Source: Nitrospirota bacterium
GTDB lineage: Bacteria > Nitrospirota > Thermodesulfovibrionia > Thermodesulfovibrionales > JdFR-85
DNA: 38,079 nt
Reading direction: 5' to 3'
Assembly (NCBI GenBank): GCA_035873375.1
Contig: JAYWMQ010000019.1
Location: forward strand, 1 to 38,079
Below the pieces are notes generated by a model. The model searched no databases. It was not told the origin of the DNA and worked only from the letters and a program-made list of their open reading frames with translations. The position numbers and the translations under genes were made by a program. Position 1 is the stretch's first letter, and each line of letters opens with the position of its first letter. Positions 21,835 through 30,342 of this stretch are shown here, piece by piece.

Positions 21835-24069
21835 TTACCTGCAAAGGCTGTCGATTCCTATTATTCGCGGATAATCCCATATGCTCATATAAAGGGCATC
21901 AAAGCGTCTGTGCTTAATCTGATCCTCTTCCCGCTTCCAGAAGTAGAGATTGCTGACAGGGTAGAGGTAGCCGAATTCGTAGGCAGTAAAACTCTTCCTC
22001 TGCCTTGCGATCAAACCTACGGGGTAGCGATAGATTTGTTCCTGCTTTAAAACAAGTTTTTGTGCCCTGAGCCGGACCGCTTCGGCCTCCTTTAGAAGAT
22101 AACCGGCCTTGTTCGGAAGGTTTTTATTGTTTTTGTCCCCTTTCCGCATGGCGATCAGCGTCTTTAGAAGCAGGGCCTTGTGCCTGGCCCTCAGGGCGGT
22201 TACCTTCAGCCCCCTCGTCAGTTCCCCGGCTATCACTTTCAATTCAGGCGAGGCATCCCTGGTCCTCTTAATAAAAGAGGAGGTTTGAATCTCGATCTTA
22301 TCTGTGATCAGGTTCATCTTGCGGGCATATTCGTTAAGGGAATTAACCGGTCCGTTCAAGACCCGGGCTGTTTCCGCATAAGAGGCTTTGACAAGAAGCC
22401 ATTTGTATGCAAACGGAGGCCTTGGCTGAAAGGGTTTATTAAAGGGCCGGGGAAACTCGGCAGAAGGGTCAAGGGCAGCCAGAAAAGAGATTAACCCCAA
22501 CTGCTTCAAATAATACTTCTGCAGTTGAAGCGCTTCCTTCCATGACTGTTGAAGGTCATGGTCCGGAAAAATATCCCAGAGAATGCTGAGGGGATGAGTT
22601 TTCTTCACGATCCCGTCTTCCGTATATTTCCAGGACCAGCGTGCAATGCTCCAGTCTGTAAGCCAGTACCCCCACTCCCATCCCGAACTGAATGTGAGAT
22701 GGTTATCAACCCCGATCCGCTTCATTGTAACCATATCAGACCACCTTGCATCAAGATAGGGGAGCAGGAAGAGGGGCACAGAGTTGTCAAAGGTGACCCA
22801 GTATGCTGACTCAGGCCAGTACCAGACCTCCTGTCTTTTGTTTTCCCCGATTGCCTTTCGGAGCATGAAGCGCTGGTTTTTGTTGCCATATACCGGGGCA
22901 ACAGGCTCATCTATGGAATAGAACATGACCGTATGAATTAAAATTCCCGTCTTCCCAACCGGTTCTGTTTCCCTTTTCTTTTGCGCCTTTTTTGAGGAGA
23001 AGGGATTTGCCTTCTTCGATATTACATGCGTTGTAAACATGAGTTTTCTATTGTATTTCTCCGTAACCTGTTTCACCATATATTCCTTTGTCTCCGGCAT
23101 GACCGTGGCCAGGTCAGGAAGGTATTCTCCCATGGTGAAGTCAACAGTGACGAAATCCCATGGTGCCTTGAAGAGCCAGGCAAGGGTGTCGTCTATCTGT
23201 TTTCTGTAGGAAGGAAAAAACTTAAGTAACTTGATTGTCTGAAATGCCTTTTGCTGAAGCATGGAAAGCGATATCTCCACACCTGTAAGTATTCCCCGTT
23301 TATGTGCATAATCAACAAACTCTGCAGCATGTGCTATCCAGAGCTTGCGGTCAATGTCCCTGAGCAGGAAGAACTGAAAGAGGTTTTGCTGGTTTCGTGC
23401 AAGCCAGTCAATGTATTCCTTTATATCCGGGAGGGCATCCGGGTAGTCAGGGTCGTGAAGCTGTCTGCTGAGCTCAATGGGGTGGAGTGAATGGATATGA
23501 AAACCCTTTTTGTCAAAACGGGGGAATGCCTTCCACTGAAAACCGACGGGCAGAGGCCAGTTTTGATGGTGTGGGATTATGGTTCTTTTTGGATGATAAA
23601 ACTTGAATCCCAGCTTCTCCTGCAGGAGTCCGTAAAGGCCAAAACTCATACCTTCAAAGGACGGGGAGCTCAGCCTCAATATGATTGTTCCGTCTCTGCA
23701 GGAGGAATCCCATTGATACTCATGATCAGGGTAACGGAGATAATCATATTTTCTTCCCCTGATAAACCGTGAACTTCCGGCCTGACTGTCCGGATTGATG
23801 CTGTTCAGAATTATCTGTATATCTGCATCACGGTTGTTCAGTGATATGTCCAGGTTACTGAATCCTTGTCCGAGCAGCTGGATAACATCGTCTATGGTTG
23901 TCCCTGTAACAGAGTTTTCGAGTATCTCCACAGGTGCAATGAGACTGACGGTCTGAATGCCGGCCGGGTTACAGTAGGAAGAGGCGGTGACGGGTATTGT
24001 GAGAATAAATAGGATAAAAAATATTGAGGCATTTGCCTGCAAAATAAGGGAGTTTTTGAAAGTTTTCAT
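21835..24069 (-). CDS. Large exported protein with glycosidase-like TIM-barrel architecture
   Basis: A 744-residue protein with a signal peptide (hydrophobic stretch about residues 14-29, cleavage near VTASSYC). Residues about 30-170 resemble the alpha/beta domain in front of GH20/GH67/GH84-type glycosidases, ending GLYGLLQEKLGFKFYHP. A barrel-like region follows (PRFDKKGFHIHSL, WLARNQQNLFQF, HKRGILTGVEIS, WDFVTVDFTMGEY, HLTFSSGWEWGYW), then a long helical C-terminus with many basic residues. No catalytic pair can be assigned with confidence. It is alone on the minus strand between two Pho operons, with no clear Pho box; TATAAAAT-like sequence abuts its ATG. Probably a periplasmic or outer-surface glycan-acting protein. 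Confidence 0.5.
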   Translation of the reverse strand: MKTFKNSLILQANASIFFILFILTIPVTASSYCNPAGIQTVSLIAPVEILENSVTGTTIDDVIQLLGQGFSNLDISLNNRDADIQIILNSINPDSQAGSSRFIRGRKYDYLRYPDHEYQWDSSCRDGTIILRLSSPSFEGMSFGLYGLLQEKLGFKFYHPKRTIIPHHQNWPLPVGFQWKAFPRFDKKGFHIHSLHPIELSRQLHDPDYPDALPDIKEYIDWLARNQQNLFQFFLLRDIDRKLWIAHAAEFVDYAHKRGILTGVEISLSMLQQKAFQTIKLLKFFPSYRKQIDDTLAWLFKAPWDFVTVDFTMGEYLPDLATVMPETKEYMVKQVTEKYNRKLMFTTHVISKKANPFSSKKAQKKRETEPVGKTGILIHTVMFYSIDEPVAPVYGNKNQRFMLRKAIGENKRQEVWYWPESAYWVTFDNSVPLFLLPYLDARWSDMVTMKRIGVDNHLTFSSGWEWGYWLTDWSIARWSWKYTEDGIVKKTHPLSILWDIFPDHDLQQSWKEALQLQKYYLKQLGLISFLAALDPSAEFPRPFNKPFQPRPPFAYKWLLVKASYAETARVLNGPVNSLNEYARKMNLITDKIEIQTSSFIKRTRDASPELKVIAGELTRGLKVTALRARHKALLLKTLIAMRKGDKNNKNLPNKAGYLLKEAEAVRLRAQKLVLKQEQIYRYPVGLIARQRKSFTAYEFGYLYPVSNLYFWKREEDQIKHRRFDALYMSIWDYPRIIGIDSLCR

Positions 24070-24149
24070 ATTTTATGACTGAATCATCCGGCTGCCACCG
24101 CTATTATTAAGCCGAAACTGTTCAGAGAGACCAGCAAAAACTGCTCTTT

Positions 24150-24278
24150 ACACACCCCCTACCCCCTCTTTTTAGAGGGGAGTTATACACTCCCTTTTTA
24201 CCTCTCTGTCACTCCTTCCGCTATGACCAGAAATGTCTCAAACTTTCCCCTCTATCAAGAGGGGATTAAGGGGTGTGT
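24150..24278. repeat. Pair of inverted palindromic repeats, copies B and C
   Basis: Copy B (24247-24278) is identical over 32 bp to copy A at 4289-4320: CCCCTCT-ATCA-AGAGGGG followed by ATTAAGGGGTGTGT. Copy C (24150-24180) is a diverged version in opposite orientation, with CCCCTCT-TTTT-AGAGGGG. Together they make a 130-bp inverted pair between the exported protein and promoter P4. The rest of the 380-base gap (24070-24451) holds only the P4 Pho boxes. Confidence 0.7.
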
Positions 24279-24387
24279 TCCTTTTCTTCGGAACTGAATT
24301 ATTACAACAGACTAAAGTGTACATGAAGGGGATTACAGGGCCGTTACATTAATATGAAGAGATGATTAAATGCAGGAGGGGCATATT

Positions 24388-24442
24388 CTTAACAGAGATT
24401 TAATATTTCTTTAATGCCCGTGTAACAGCAGGGGCGTATCAT
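24388..24442 (+). promoter_or_regulatory. Pho-box promoter P4 (four 11-bp repeats)
   Basis: CTTAACAGAGA, TTTAATATTTC, TTTAATGCCCG and TGTAACAGCAG, ending 5 bp before TATCAT (24437-24442). The ATG at 24452 is 9 nt after the -10, the same as at P3, so the first gene should have a leader of about 3 nt. It heads the ulosonic-acid operon. Confidence 0.8.
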
Positions 24443-24451
24443 TAATATCGT

Positions 24452-25402
24452 ATGGGAAAGGTACTGTTTATATGCGGTTCCCTCAATCAGACCACGATTA
24501 TGCACGAGATATCCAGGCATCTTTCAGAGTTCGACTGCTATTTTACACCCTATTACGGTGATGGCCTCATACATGTTCTGAACAATTACGGGATGCTTGA
24601 TTTCACTGTTATGGGCGGAAGATTCAGGCAGCAGACAGACGACTATCTGAAGAGTGCGGGGGGCAGGATAGACTACAGGGGTGCTTCCAATGATTATGAC
24701 CTTGTGGTAACGTGCCAGGATTTGATTATCCAGAAGAATATCAGAAAAAAGAAAGTTGTACTTGTGCAGGAGGGAATGACTGATCCTGAAAACTTTATTT
24801 ACCGCCTTGTCAAGAGGTTTAAACTTCCCCGCTACCTTGCAAGCACTGCTGCTACAGGGCTGTCGGATGCCTACGAAAAATTCTGTGTTGCATCTGAAGG
24901 CTACAGGGAACACTTTATCGGGAAAGGTGTGAAGCCTGAAAAGATAGCAGTTACAGGCATACCGAATTTTGATAACGCTATCCAGTATCTGGACAACAGG
25001 TTTCCATACAGGGGTTATGTCCTTGTGGCAACCTCTGATACACGTGAGACTTTTAAGCTGGATAACAGGGAGAAATTTCTCAGGAATGCTGTCTCCATTG
25101 CAAACGGACGGCAATTGATCTTTAAACTCCATCCAAATGAAAAGGTGGAAAGATCAACAAGAGAAATAAATAGGCACGCACCTGATGCCGTTATATTTTC
25201 AGATGGCGATATCAACCCCATGATAGCAAATTGCGATGTGCTGATAACACAGTATTCGTCTGTCTCATTTATAGGTCTGGCCCTTGGTAAAGAGGTATAT
25301 TCCTACTTTGATTTGGATATGCTAAGGAGACTGCTTCCCATTCAGAACGGCGGTATATCGGCAAGGAGAATTGCAGAGGTATGCAGGGGGTATCTGCATT
25401 GA
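24452..25402 (+). CDS. GT-B-type glycosyl- or glycerophosphotransferase-like protein
   Basis: A 316-residue soluble protein with a two-lobe GT-B look: VLFICGSLNQTT at the N-terminal nucleotide-fold loop, DLVVTCQDLII, KKVVLVQEGMTDPENF, GVKPEKIAVTGIPNFDN at the interdomain link (a phrase common to UDP-GlcNAc 2-epimerase and CDP-glycerol transferase relatives), LIFKLHPNE and CDVLITQYSSVSFIGLALGKEV near the C-terminus. It probably transfers the acidic sugar built by the downstream genes. No RBS, in line with leaderless start from P4. It overlaps the cytidylyltransferase gene by up to 22 bp. Acceptor unknown. Confidence 0.6.
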   Translation: MGKVLFICGSLNQTTIMHEISRHLSEFDCYFTPYYGDGLIHVLNNYGMLDFTVMGGRFRQQTDDYLKSAGGRIDYRGASNDYDLVVTCQDLIIQKNIRKKKVVLVQEGMTDPENFIYRLVKRFKLPRYLASTAATGLSDAYEKFCVASEGYREHFIGKGVKPEKIAVTGIPNFDNAIQYLDNRFPYRGYVLVATSDTRETFKLDNREKFLRNAVSIANGRQLIFKLHPNEKVERSTREINRHAPDAVIFSDGDINPMIANCDVLITQYSSVSFIGLALGKEVYSYFDLDMLRRLLPIQNGGISARRIAEVCRGYLH

Positions 25403-26187
25403 GTCAAAACATCGTAATCGTGATACAGGCAAGGTCAGGCTCTACACGCCTTCCCCGCAAGGTCTTAAAACCACTTGCTGGCAAAACCGTGCTGTATCAT
25501 ATGGTAAAGAGGGTGGAGCGGGCAAGGCTGGCAAGCCATGTGGTTGTTGCAACTACAACGGACCCCGGGGATGATATTATTGAATCCCTCTGCAGGGACA
25601 ACGGCTTTGAGTGTTTCAGGGGGAATGAAACAGACCTCCTGGACAGACACTACAGGGCAGGTATCAAGTACAATGCAGACGTGGTTGTCAAGATTCCTTC
25701 AGACTGTCCGCTGATTGACCCGCAGATTATAGACAGGGTATTGAGATATCATCTGGACAATTGCGGGAGGTTCGATTATGTAAGTAACCTCCATCCACCA
25801 ACCTATCCGGATGGCAATGACGTTGAGGTCATGCCGATGCAGGTTCTTGAGACTGCCTGGAGGGAGGCAGAAAAAGAGTTTGAAAGGGAACACACCACAC
25901 CATTTATATGGAACAATCCCGAGAGGTTTCGCATAGGAAATGTAACGTGGGAGACCGGGCTGGATTTTTCGAATATCCTCAGGTGGGTGTTGGATTATGA
26001 AGAAGACTATCAGTTTATCAGGACTGTTTATGAGGAACTTTACCCGGTTAACCCTTTCTTCGGTTTTGACGATGTGTTGCACCTTTTGAGCATACGGCCC
26101 GAAATCAGGGGCCTTAATAATATGTACCGTGGAATGAACTGGTACGGGCAATACGAGCATGAATTGAAGGCCGTTGCACTTTCATGA
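25381..26187 (+). CDS. SpsF-type cytidylyltransferase (CMP-sugar synthase family)
   Basis: A protein of about 262-268 residues with the nucleotidyltransferase core IVIVIQARSGSTRLPRKVLK, VVATTTDPGDD, VVVKIPSDCPLIDPQ (metal-binding aspartate) and YPDGNDVEVM. It belongs to the CMP-NeuAc/CMP-Kdo synthetase superfamily, SpsF branch, and should activate the ulosonic acid as CMP-sugar. Start is open: ATG 25381 has AAGGAG 12 nt upstream; TTG 25399, with AGGGGG 8 nt upstream and overlapping the previous stop, gives MSQNIVIVIQAR, a better fit to family N-termini. Second gene of the P4 operon. Confidence 0.82.
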   Translation: MQGVSALSQNIVIVIQARSGSTRLPRKVLKPLAGKTVLYHMVKRVERARLASHVVVATTTDPGDDIIESLCRDNGFECFRGNETDLLDRHYRAGIKYNADVVVKIPSDCPLIDPQIIDRVLRYHLDNCGRFDYVSNLHPPTYPDGNDVEVMPMQVLETAWREAEKEFEREHTTPFIWNNPERFRIGNVTWETGLDFSNILRWVLDYEEDYQFIRTVYEELYPVNPFFGFDDVLHLLSIRPEIRGLNNMYRGMNWYGQYEHELKAVALS

Positions 26188-26213
26188 AGAGTTTGAATTG
26201 AGATTGTCTGGAG

Positions 26214-27068
26214 ATGGATAATCATATGGAAAAACATGCCCTGATAAGGCTGAAAGAACGTGCCCTGAAGGTGAGGGGGCATATACTCGGGATGGCGGCG
26301 AGGGGCGGCTGTTTTGTGGGCTCAGCCCTGTCATGTACTGACCTGGTGGTTTTCCTTTACTCCCGGTTTCTTAATATAGCAAAGGACAACCTGAACGACC
26401 CTGGCCGTGATTACCTCTTCCTGTCAAAGGGACACGCCGTCCCCGTGCTTTACGGCACCTTTGCCGAGCTCGGCTTCATTCACCCCGGCAGGCTGAAAAA
26501 TCATCTCAGCACGGATGACTCTGTCTACTGGCACCCTAACAGGGATATCCCCGGTATAGAATTTCACTCCGGCTCCCTGGGGCATATGCTTGCCGTAGCC
26601 TCGGGTGTGGCGCTGGAGTGCAAAATGAAAAAACAGGACAACAGAATAGTGGTGATTGTCGGCGACGGAGAGCTGAACGAAGGCTCGGTCTGGGAGGCCC
26701 TGCTCATTGCCTCTGCTTACAGGCTGGATAACCTCGTTATTGTAGTGGACAGGAACCGTCTTCAGGCAAACGCAGGGACTGAAGACCTCATCCCGCTGGA
26801 ACCGTTGATTCCAAAGCTCCAGGCCTTTGGCATGTCTGTAAAAAGCATTGACGGGCATGACTTTCAGGATATGGAGGATGTATTTTCCAATATCCCTTTT
26901 GAAGCTGACAGGCCCGGTGTTGTGATAGCTCATACAATTCGGGGAAAGGGGCTGCCGGAGATTGAAGACCGTGTGGATAAATGGTTTTGTAAGTATTCTG
27001 ATGAGGAGGCAGGGCGTTTGATAAAGGCGCTGAAATCCAGTAATGAACGGTTGTTGGAAGCGATATGA
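26214..27068 (+). CDS. Transketolase, N-terminal (TPP-binding) subunit
   Basis: A 284-residue half-transketolase: SKGHAVPVLYG, HPNRDIPGIEFHSGSLGH, and the thiamine diphosphate motif GDGELNEGS through VDRNRLQ (residues about 148-180), ending GKGLPEIEDR. It pairs with the C-terminal subunit at 27300. Split transketolases are common in nucleotide-sugar clusters, where they make or cleave unusual ketoses. A 231-bp gap with two hairpins separates the halves. Confidence 0.88.
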   Translation: MDNHMEKHALIRLKERALKVRGHILGMAARGGCFVGSALSCTDLVVFLYSRFLNIAKDNLNDPGRDYLFLSKGHAVPVLYGTFAELGFIHPGRLKNHLSTDDSVYWHPNRDIPGIEFHSGSLGHMLAVASGVALECKMKKQDNRIVVIVGDGELNEGSVWEALLIASAYRLDNLVIVVDRNRLQANAGTEDLIPLEPLIPKLQAFGMSVKSIDGHDFQDMEDVFSNIPFEADRPGVVIAHTIRGKGLPEIEDRVDKWFCKYSDEEAGRLIKALKSSNERLLEAI

Positions 27069-27088
27069 CAGAGTCTTCACTCATTCTC

Positions 27089-27158
27089 GTCCCGGCATCC
27101 CGCCGGGACTCCGAGGTAATTTCGCAATTCACCATCCGGGTGAATTTAGTGCGAAATT
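27089..27158. repeat. Two strong hairpins between the transketolase halves
   Basis: First, GTCCCGGC-ATCCC-GCCGGGAC (27089-27109), a perfect 8-bp stem. Second, 27118-27158: AATTTCGC with GCGAAATT outside and ATTCACC with GGTGAAT inside. No T-tract follows either. They may be a dispersed repeat, mRNA processing or stabilising structures. The remaining bases to 27299 hold only the ribosome site GGAAGGAG for the next gene. Confidence 0.6.
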
Positions 27159-27299
27159 AAAACCGTTCAGAGTCTATCATTTCGCTCTCTTTCTATAATT
27201 GAGGCTTTTTAACGCTGGATCTGGGATTTAAAGATATTGCGCAAACTCTTTCGTCTTTGGAGAAGTGGCTGAGCACATAATGGCAGGAAGGAGCATGAG

Positions 27300-28223
27300 A
27301 TGAACTATGAAGAGCTATTAAAAGAGATTGTCCTGAGTGACGAGAGGTTTGTTGTGATGACTGCTGAAAACCGTTCAGCTATAAGGAATATTCCTGAGTG
27401 CCTTGGAGAGAGATTTATTGATGTGGGGATTGCTGAGCAGTCAATGATCGGCATTGCCGCCGGATTGGCACTGAGGGGACGGATTCCCGTTGTCCATGCA
27501 CTGTCAGCCTTTCTTACGATGAGGGCCTTTGAGTTTATCCGGACGGATATAGGCATTGCAGGTCTGCCAATAAAACTGGTCGGTGCGTTTCCGGGCTTCC
27601 TCTCAGAGGCGAACGGGCCAACCCATCAGGCCATTGAGGATATTGCGCTTATGCGGGGTATCCCTTCCATGAATGTGTTCTGTCCATCTGATGAGGAGGA
27701 TATGCTCATAGGGCTGGAGACGATACTGAAGAGTCCCCGGCCTTCATATATTCGTTTTAATGACCTTGAATCCTCAGTCAAACACGATAATGTTTTTCAT
27801 ACAGGAAGGGCTGAGATTCTTTCCGAGGGAGAGGATATCACGATTCTGACGTATGGCACCCTTTTCAGGGAGGCAAACAGGGCCATGAGGCTCCTGGAGG
27901 CAGAGGGCAAGTCAGTAGGGCTTATTAATCTCAGGACGCTGAAACCCATTGATGAAGAGACGATAATAAATGCCGCAATGCAGACATCTCTGCTCGTAAC
28001 TGTGGAGGACCACTTTCTTGCGGGAGGGCTTTTCTCGATTCTGGGAGAGATGTTTTTAAGACATAACGTTACCTGCAGGGTTCTCCCCTTCGGGCTGGAT
28101 GAAAGATGGTTCAGACCGGCCATGCTTCAGGATATCCTTGAGTGCGAAGGGCTGACAGGAGAGAAGATAGCGGATAAAATCCTAAAGGAGTCAGAAAAAT
28201 ATGCTGAGTACATTAAAGTTTAA
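27300..28223 (+). CDS. Transketolase, C-terminal subunit
   Basis: A 307-residue subunit with the pyrimidine-binding and C-terminal transketolase domains: RFIDVGIAEQSMIGIAAGLAL (the glutamate that activates thiamine diphosphate), GPTHQAIEDIALMRGIP, YIRFND and LINLRTLKPID. GGAAGGAG lies before the ATG. It overlaps the aminotransferase gene by 23 bp, so these are coupled. With the N-terminal subunit it should move two-carbon units to give the aldose or ketose precursor. Confidence 0.88.
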   Translation: MNYEELLKEIVLSDERFVVMTAENRSAIRNIPECLGERFIDVGIAEQSMIGIAAGLALRGRIPVVHALSAFLTMRAFEFIRTDIGIAGLPIKLVGAFPGFLSEANGPTHQAIEDIALMRGIPSMNVFCPSDEEDMLIGLETILKSPRPSYIRFNDLESSVKHDNVFHTGRAEILSEGEDITILTYGTLFREANRAMRLLEAEGKSVGLINLRTLKPIDEETIINAAMQTSLLVTVEDHFLAGGLFSILGEMFLRHNVTCRVLPFGLDERWFRPAMLQDILECEGLTGEKIADKILKESEKYAEYIKV

Positions 28224-29532
28224 AAAGTCTAATCCTGATATTGCCGGGTCTGACAGGCTGTATCTCCGGGCATTGGGCCTAATCCCCAATGTCACGCAGA
28301 CACTTGCCAAGGGTCCCACCCAGCATGTAAAGGGAGTTGCACCAAAGTATCTTGTAAGTGGCAAAGGTTCTCACGTTCTGGATGTGGACGGTAACGAGTT
28401 TGTTGATTTTGATATGGCGATAGGCCCTGTCTCCCTCGGCTACTGTTATGACCCGGTGGATGATGCTATCAGGAGGCAGCTTGATGAGGGGATAACGTTT
28501 TCATTGATGCATCCCCTGGAGGTAGAGGTTGCGGAGCTGATACAGAGCGTAATTCCTAATGCAGAGTCAGTTCGTTTCAGCAAGACCGGGGCGGATGTAA
28601 CCAGCGCTGCAGTCAGGCTTGCCAGGGCTTTTACAGGCAGGAATAAAATCCTCTGCTGTGGATATCATGGATGGCACGACTGGTATATTGGTATAACAAG
28701 CAGAAGCAACGGGGTTCCCCAGGCAGTCAGGGACCTTACATATACCTTCAACTACAATGATATTGATTCTGTAATGGAGGCCCTTGATGACGACACCGCG
28801 TGTGTCATCCTGGAGCCTGTTGTGTTTGAAGCCCCAAGGGATAACTTCCTGCACGCCTTGCAGGATATCTGCCGGCGCAATGGCACGCTGCTGATATTTG
28901 ATGAGATGTGGACGGGTTTCAGGCTTGCAGTAGGAGGTGCCCAGGAGTATTTTTCAGTCACTCCCGACCTTGCCTGTTACTCAAAGGCGATTGCAAACGG
29001 TATGCCCCTGTCTGTGCTGACAGGCAGAAGAGACGTTATGTCGCTCCTTGAGGAGGATGTCTTTTTCTTTACAACCTTTGGTGGTGAGGCCCTCTCCCTT
29101 GCTGCAGCACAGGCAACCATTACCGAGATAAAGACTAAGGATGTGCCTGCGTATATTTCGCTTCAGGGAAAGATATTAAAGGACGGATACAACAGGATTG
29201 CTGAAGGTCTGGATATGCCCTATACCCGCTGCACTGGATTTGATTGCCGGAGCATCGTCACCTTTGATGCATCTGCCGGTAATCCCCTGGAGATGAAATC
29301 CCTCATGCAGCAGGAGATGATAAAGCGGGGGATTCTGTGGTCAGGCTTTCATAATATCTGCTTCAGCCATACGGATGAAGACATCGAGTATACACTGAAT
29401 GTATACAGTGAGGTGTTGCAGATTTTGAAGCAGGCTGTTTCAGCAGGGGATGTCAGGGGATTTCTCGAAGGAAAGCCCCTTGAGCCGGTCTTCAGAAAAA
29501 CGTCTGGGTTCAATATAAAACCCGGAAAGTAG
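28201..29532 (+). CDS. Class III PLP aminotransferase (glutamate-1-semialdehyde-mutase-like)
   Basis: A 443-residue fold-type I PLP enzyme: KGSHVLDVDGNEFVDFDMAIG, SKTGADVTSAAVRLARAFTGR, GYHGWHDWY, LIFDEMWTGFR (PLP-ring aspartate) and CYSKAIANGMPLS with the Schiff-base lysine, then TTFGGEALSLAAA. It is closest in style to HemL, but its place inside a sugar operon and the absence of other haem genes indicate amination of a sugar keto or aldehyde group. AAAGGAG precedes the start. Confidence 0.82.
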   Translation: MLSTLKFKKSNPDIAGSDRLYLRALGLIPNVTQTLAKGPTQHVKGVAPKYLVSGKGSHVLDVDGNEFVDFDMAIGPVSLGYCYDPVDDAIRRQLDEGITFSLMHPLEVEVAELIQSVIPNAESVRFSKTGADVTSAAVRLARAFTGRNKILCCGYHGWHDWYIGITSRSNGVPQAVRDLTYTFNYNDIDSVMEALDDDTACVILEPVVFEAPRDNFLHALQDICRRNGTLLIFDEMWTGFRLAVGGAQEYFSVTPDLACYSKAIANGMPLSVLTGRRDVMSLLEEDVFFFTTFGGEALSLAAAQATITEIKTKDVPAYISLQGKILKDGYNRIAEGLDMPYTRCTGFDCRSIVTFDASAGNPLEMKSLMQQEMIKRGILWSGFHNICFSHTDEDIEYTLNVYSEVLQILKQAVSAGDVRGFLEGKPLEPVFRKTSGFNIKPGK

Positions 29533-29538
29533 GTGGTT

Positions 29539-30342
29539 ATGGATAACTTTTCATTGGAGGGCAAGGTGGCGGTTGTGACCGGCGGGCTCGGACTGCTTGG
29601 CAGGGAGCACTGCCATGCCCTCTCAGAGGCCGGGGCAAAAGTAATAGTTGCAGATCTTGATGAGAGTATGAGTCAGGAGTTTGCAGATACTCTTCCCTCT
29701 GATTCCCGGGGAATCTTCCTTGATGTAACAGAGGCTGATTCCATTAAAAAATTCCTTCAGAGGGTGACAGGAGAGTTCGGGCAGGTGGATATCCTTGTCA
29801 ATAACGCAGGGGTCAATGATATGTTTGAAAATCCTGCCCTTGCACCAGAGCTGTCAAAGTTTGAAAACTATCCGCTTCAGATGTGGAAGAAGATGATGGA
29901 TGTAAATGTAACCGGCGTATTCCTTTGCTCCCAGGTTATAGGGGGACAAATGGCCAGGCAGGGCAGCGGCAGTATCATCAATATTGCATCCATATACGGG
30001 GTTGTTGCCCCGGACCAGTCGATTTACTGCAAGCCGACGGGTGAGCAGCAATTCTACAAATCTCCCGCATATCCAGCAAGCAAGGGCGCAGTTCTCTCCC
30101 TTACAAGGTTTCTGGCATCGTACTGGGGACGGTCGGGTGTGCGTGTAAATGCCATCTCTCCAGGGGGTGTTGAAAATTCGCAGGCCACGCACTTTATAGA
30201 AAACTATTCCCGGAAGACCCCGCTTTGCAGGATGGCGAAGAGTTCGGATTACAGGGGGGCGATTGTCTTCCTGGCAAGCGAGGCATCCGGGTATATGACG
30301 GGTGCAAACATGATAGTTGACGGGGGGCTGGTTGTTATATGA
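29539..30342 (+). CDS. Short-chain dehydrogenase/reductase
   Basis: A 267-residue classical SDR: TGGLGLLG for NAD(P) binding near residue 16, VNNAGVN, the catalytic serine in IINIASIYG and YPASKGAVLSL (Tyr and Lys), then RVNAISPGGVENSQ. DLDES after the second strand suggests NAD(H). It presumably oxidises or reduces the sugar intermediate. ATG 29539 is preferred over GTG 29533, with AGGTGG in between. Four-base ATGA overlap with the next gene. Confidence 0.85.
   Translation: MDNFSLEGKVAVVTGGLGLLGREHCHALSEAGAKVIVADLDESMSQEFADTLPSDSRGIFLDVTEADSIKKFLQRVTGEFGQVDILVNNAGVNDMFENPALAPELSKFENYPLQMWKKMMDVNVTGVFLCSQVIGGQMARQGSGSIINIASIYGVVAPDQSIYCKPTGEQQFYKSPAYPASKGAVLSLTRFLASYWGRSGVRVNAISPGGVENSQATHFIENYSRKTPLCRMAKSSDYRGAIVFLASEASGYMTGANMIVDGGLVVI

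Noticed and set aside
27089-27158. Rho-independent terminator between the transketolase halves
   Set aside because: Neither hairpin is followed by a T-tract and the downstream gene clearly belongs to the same enzyme.
28201-29532. Naming the aminotransferase hemL
   Set aside because: It resembles glutamate-1-semialdehyde aminomutase, but no haem genes are near and it overlaps a transketolase gene in a sugar operon.
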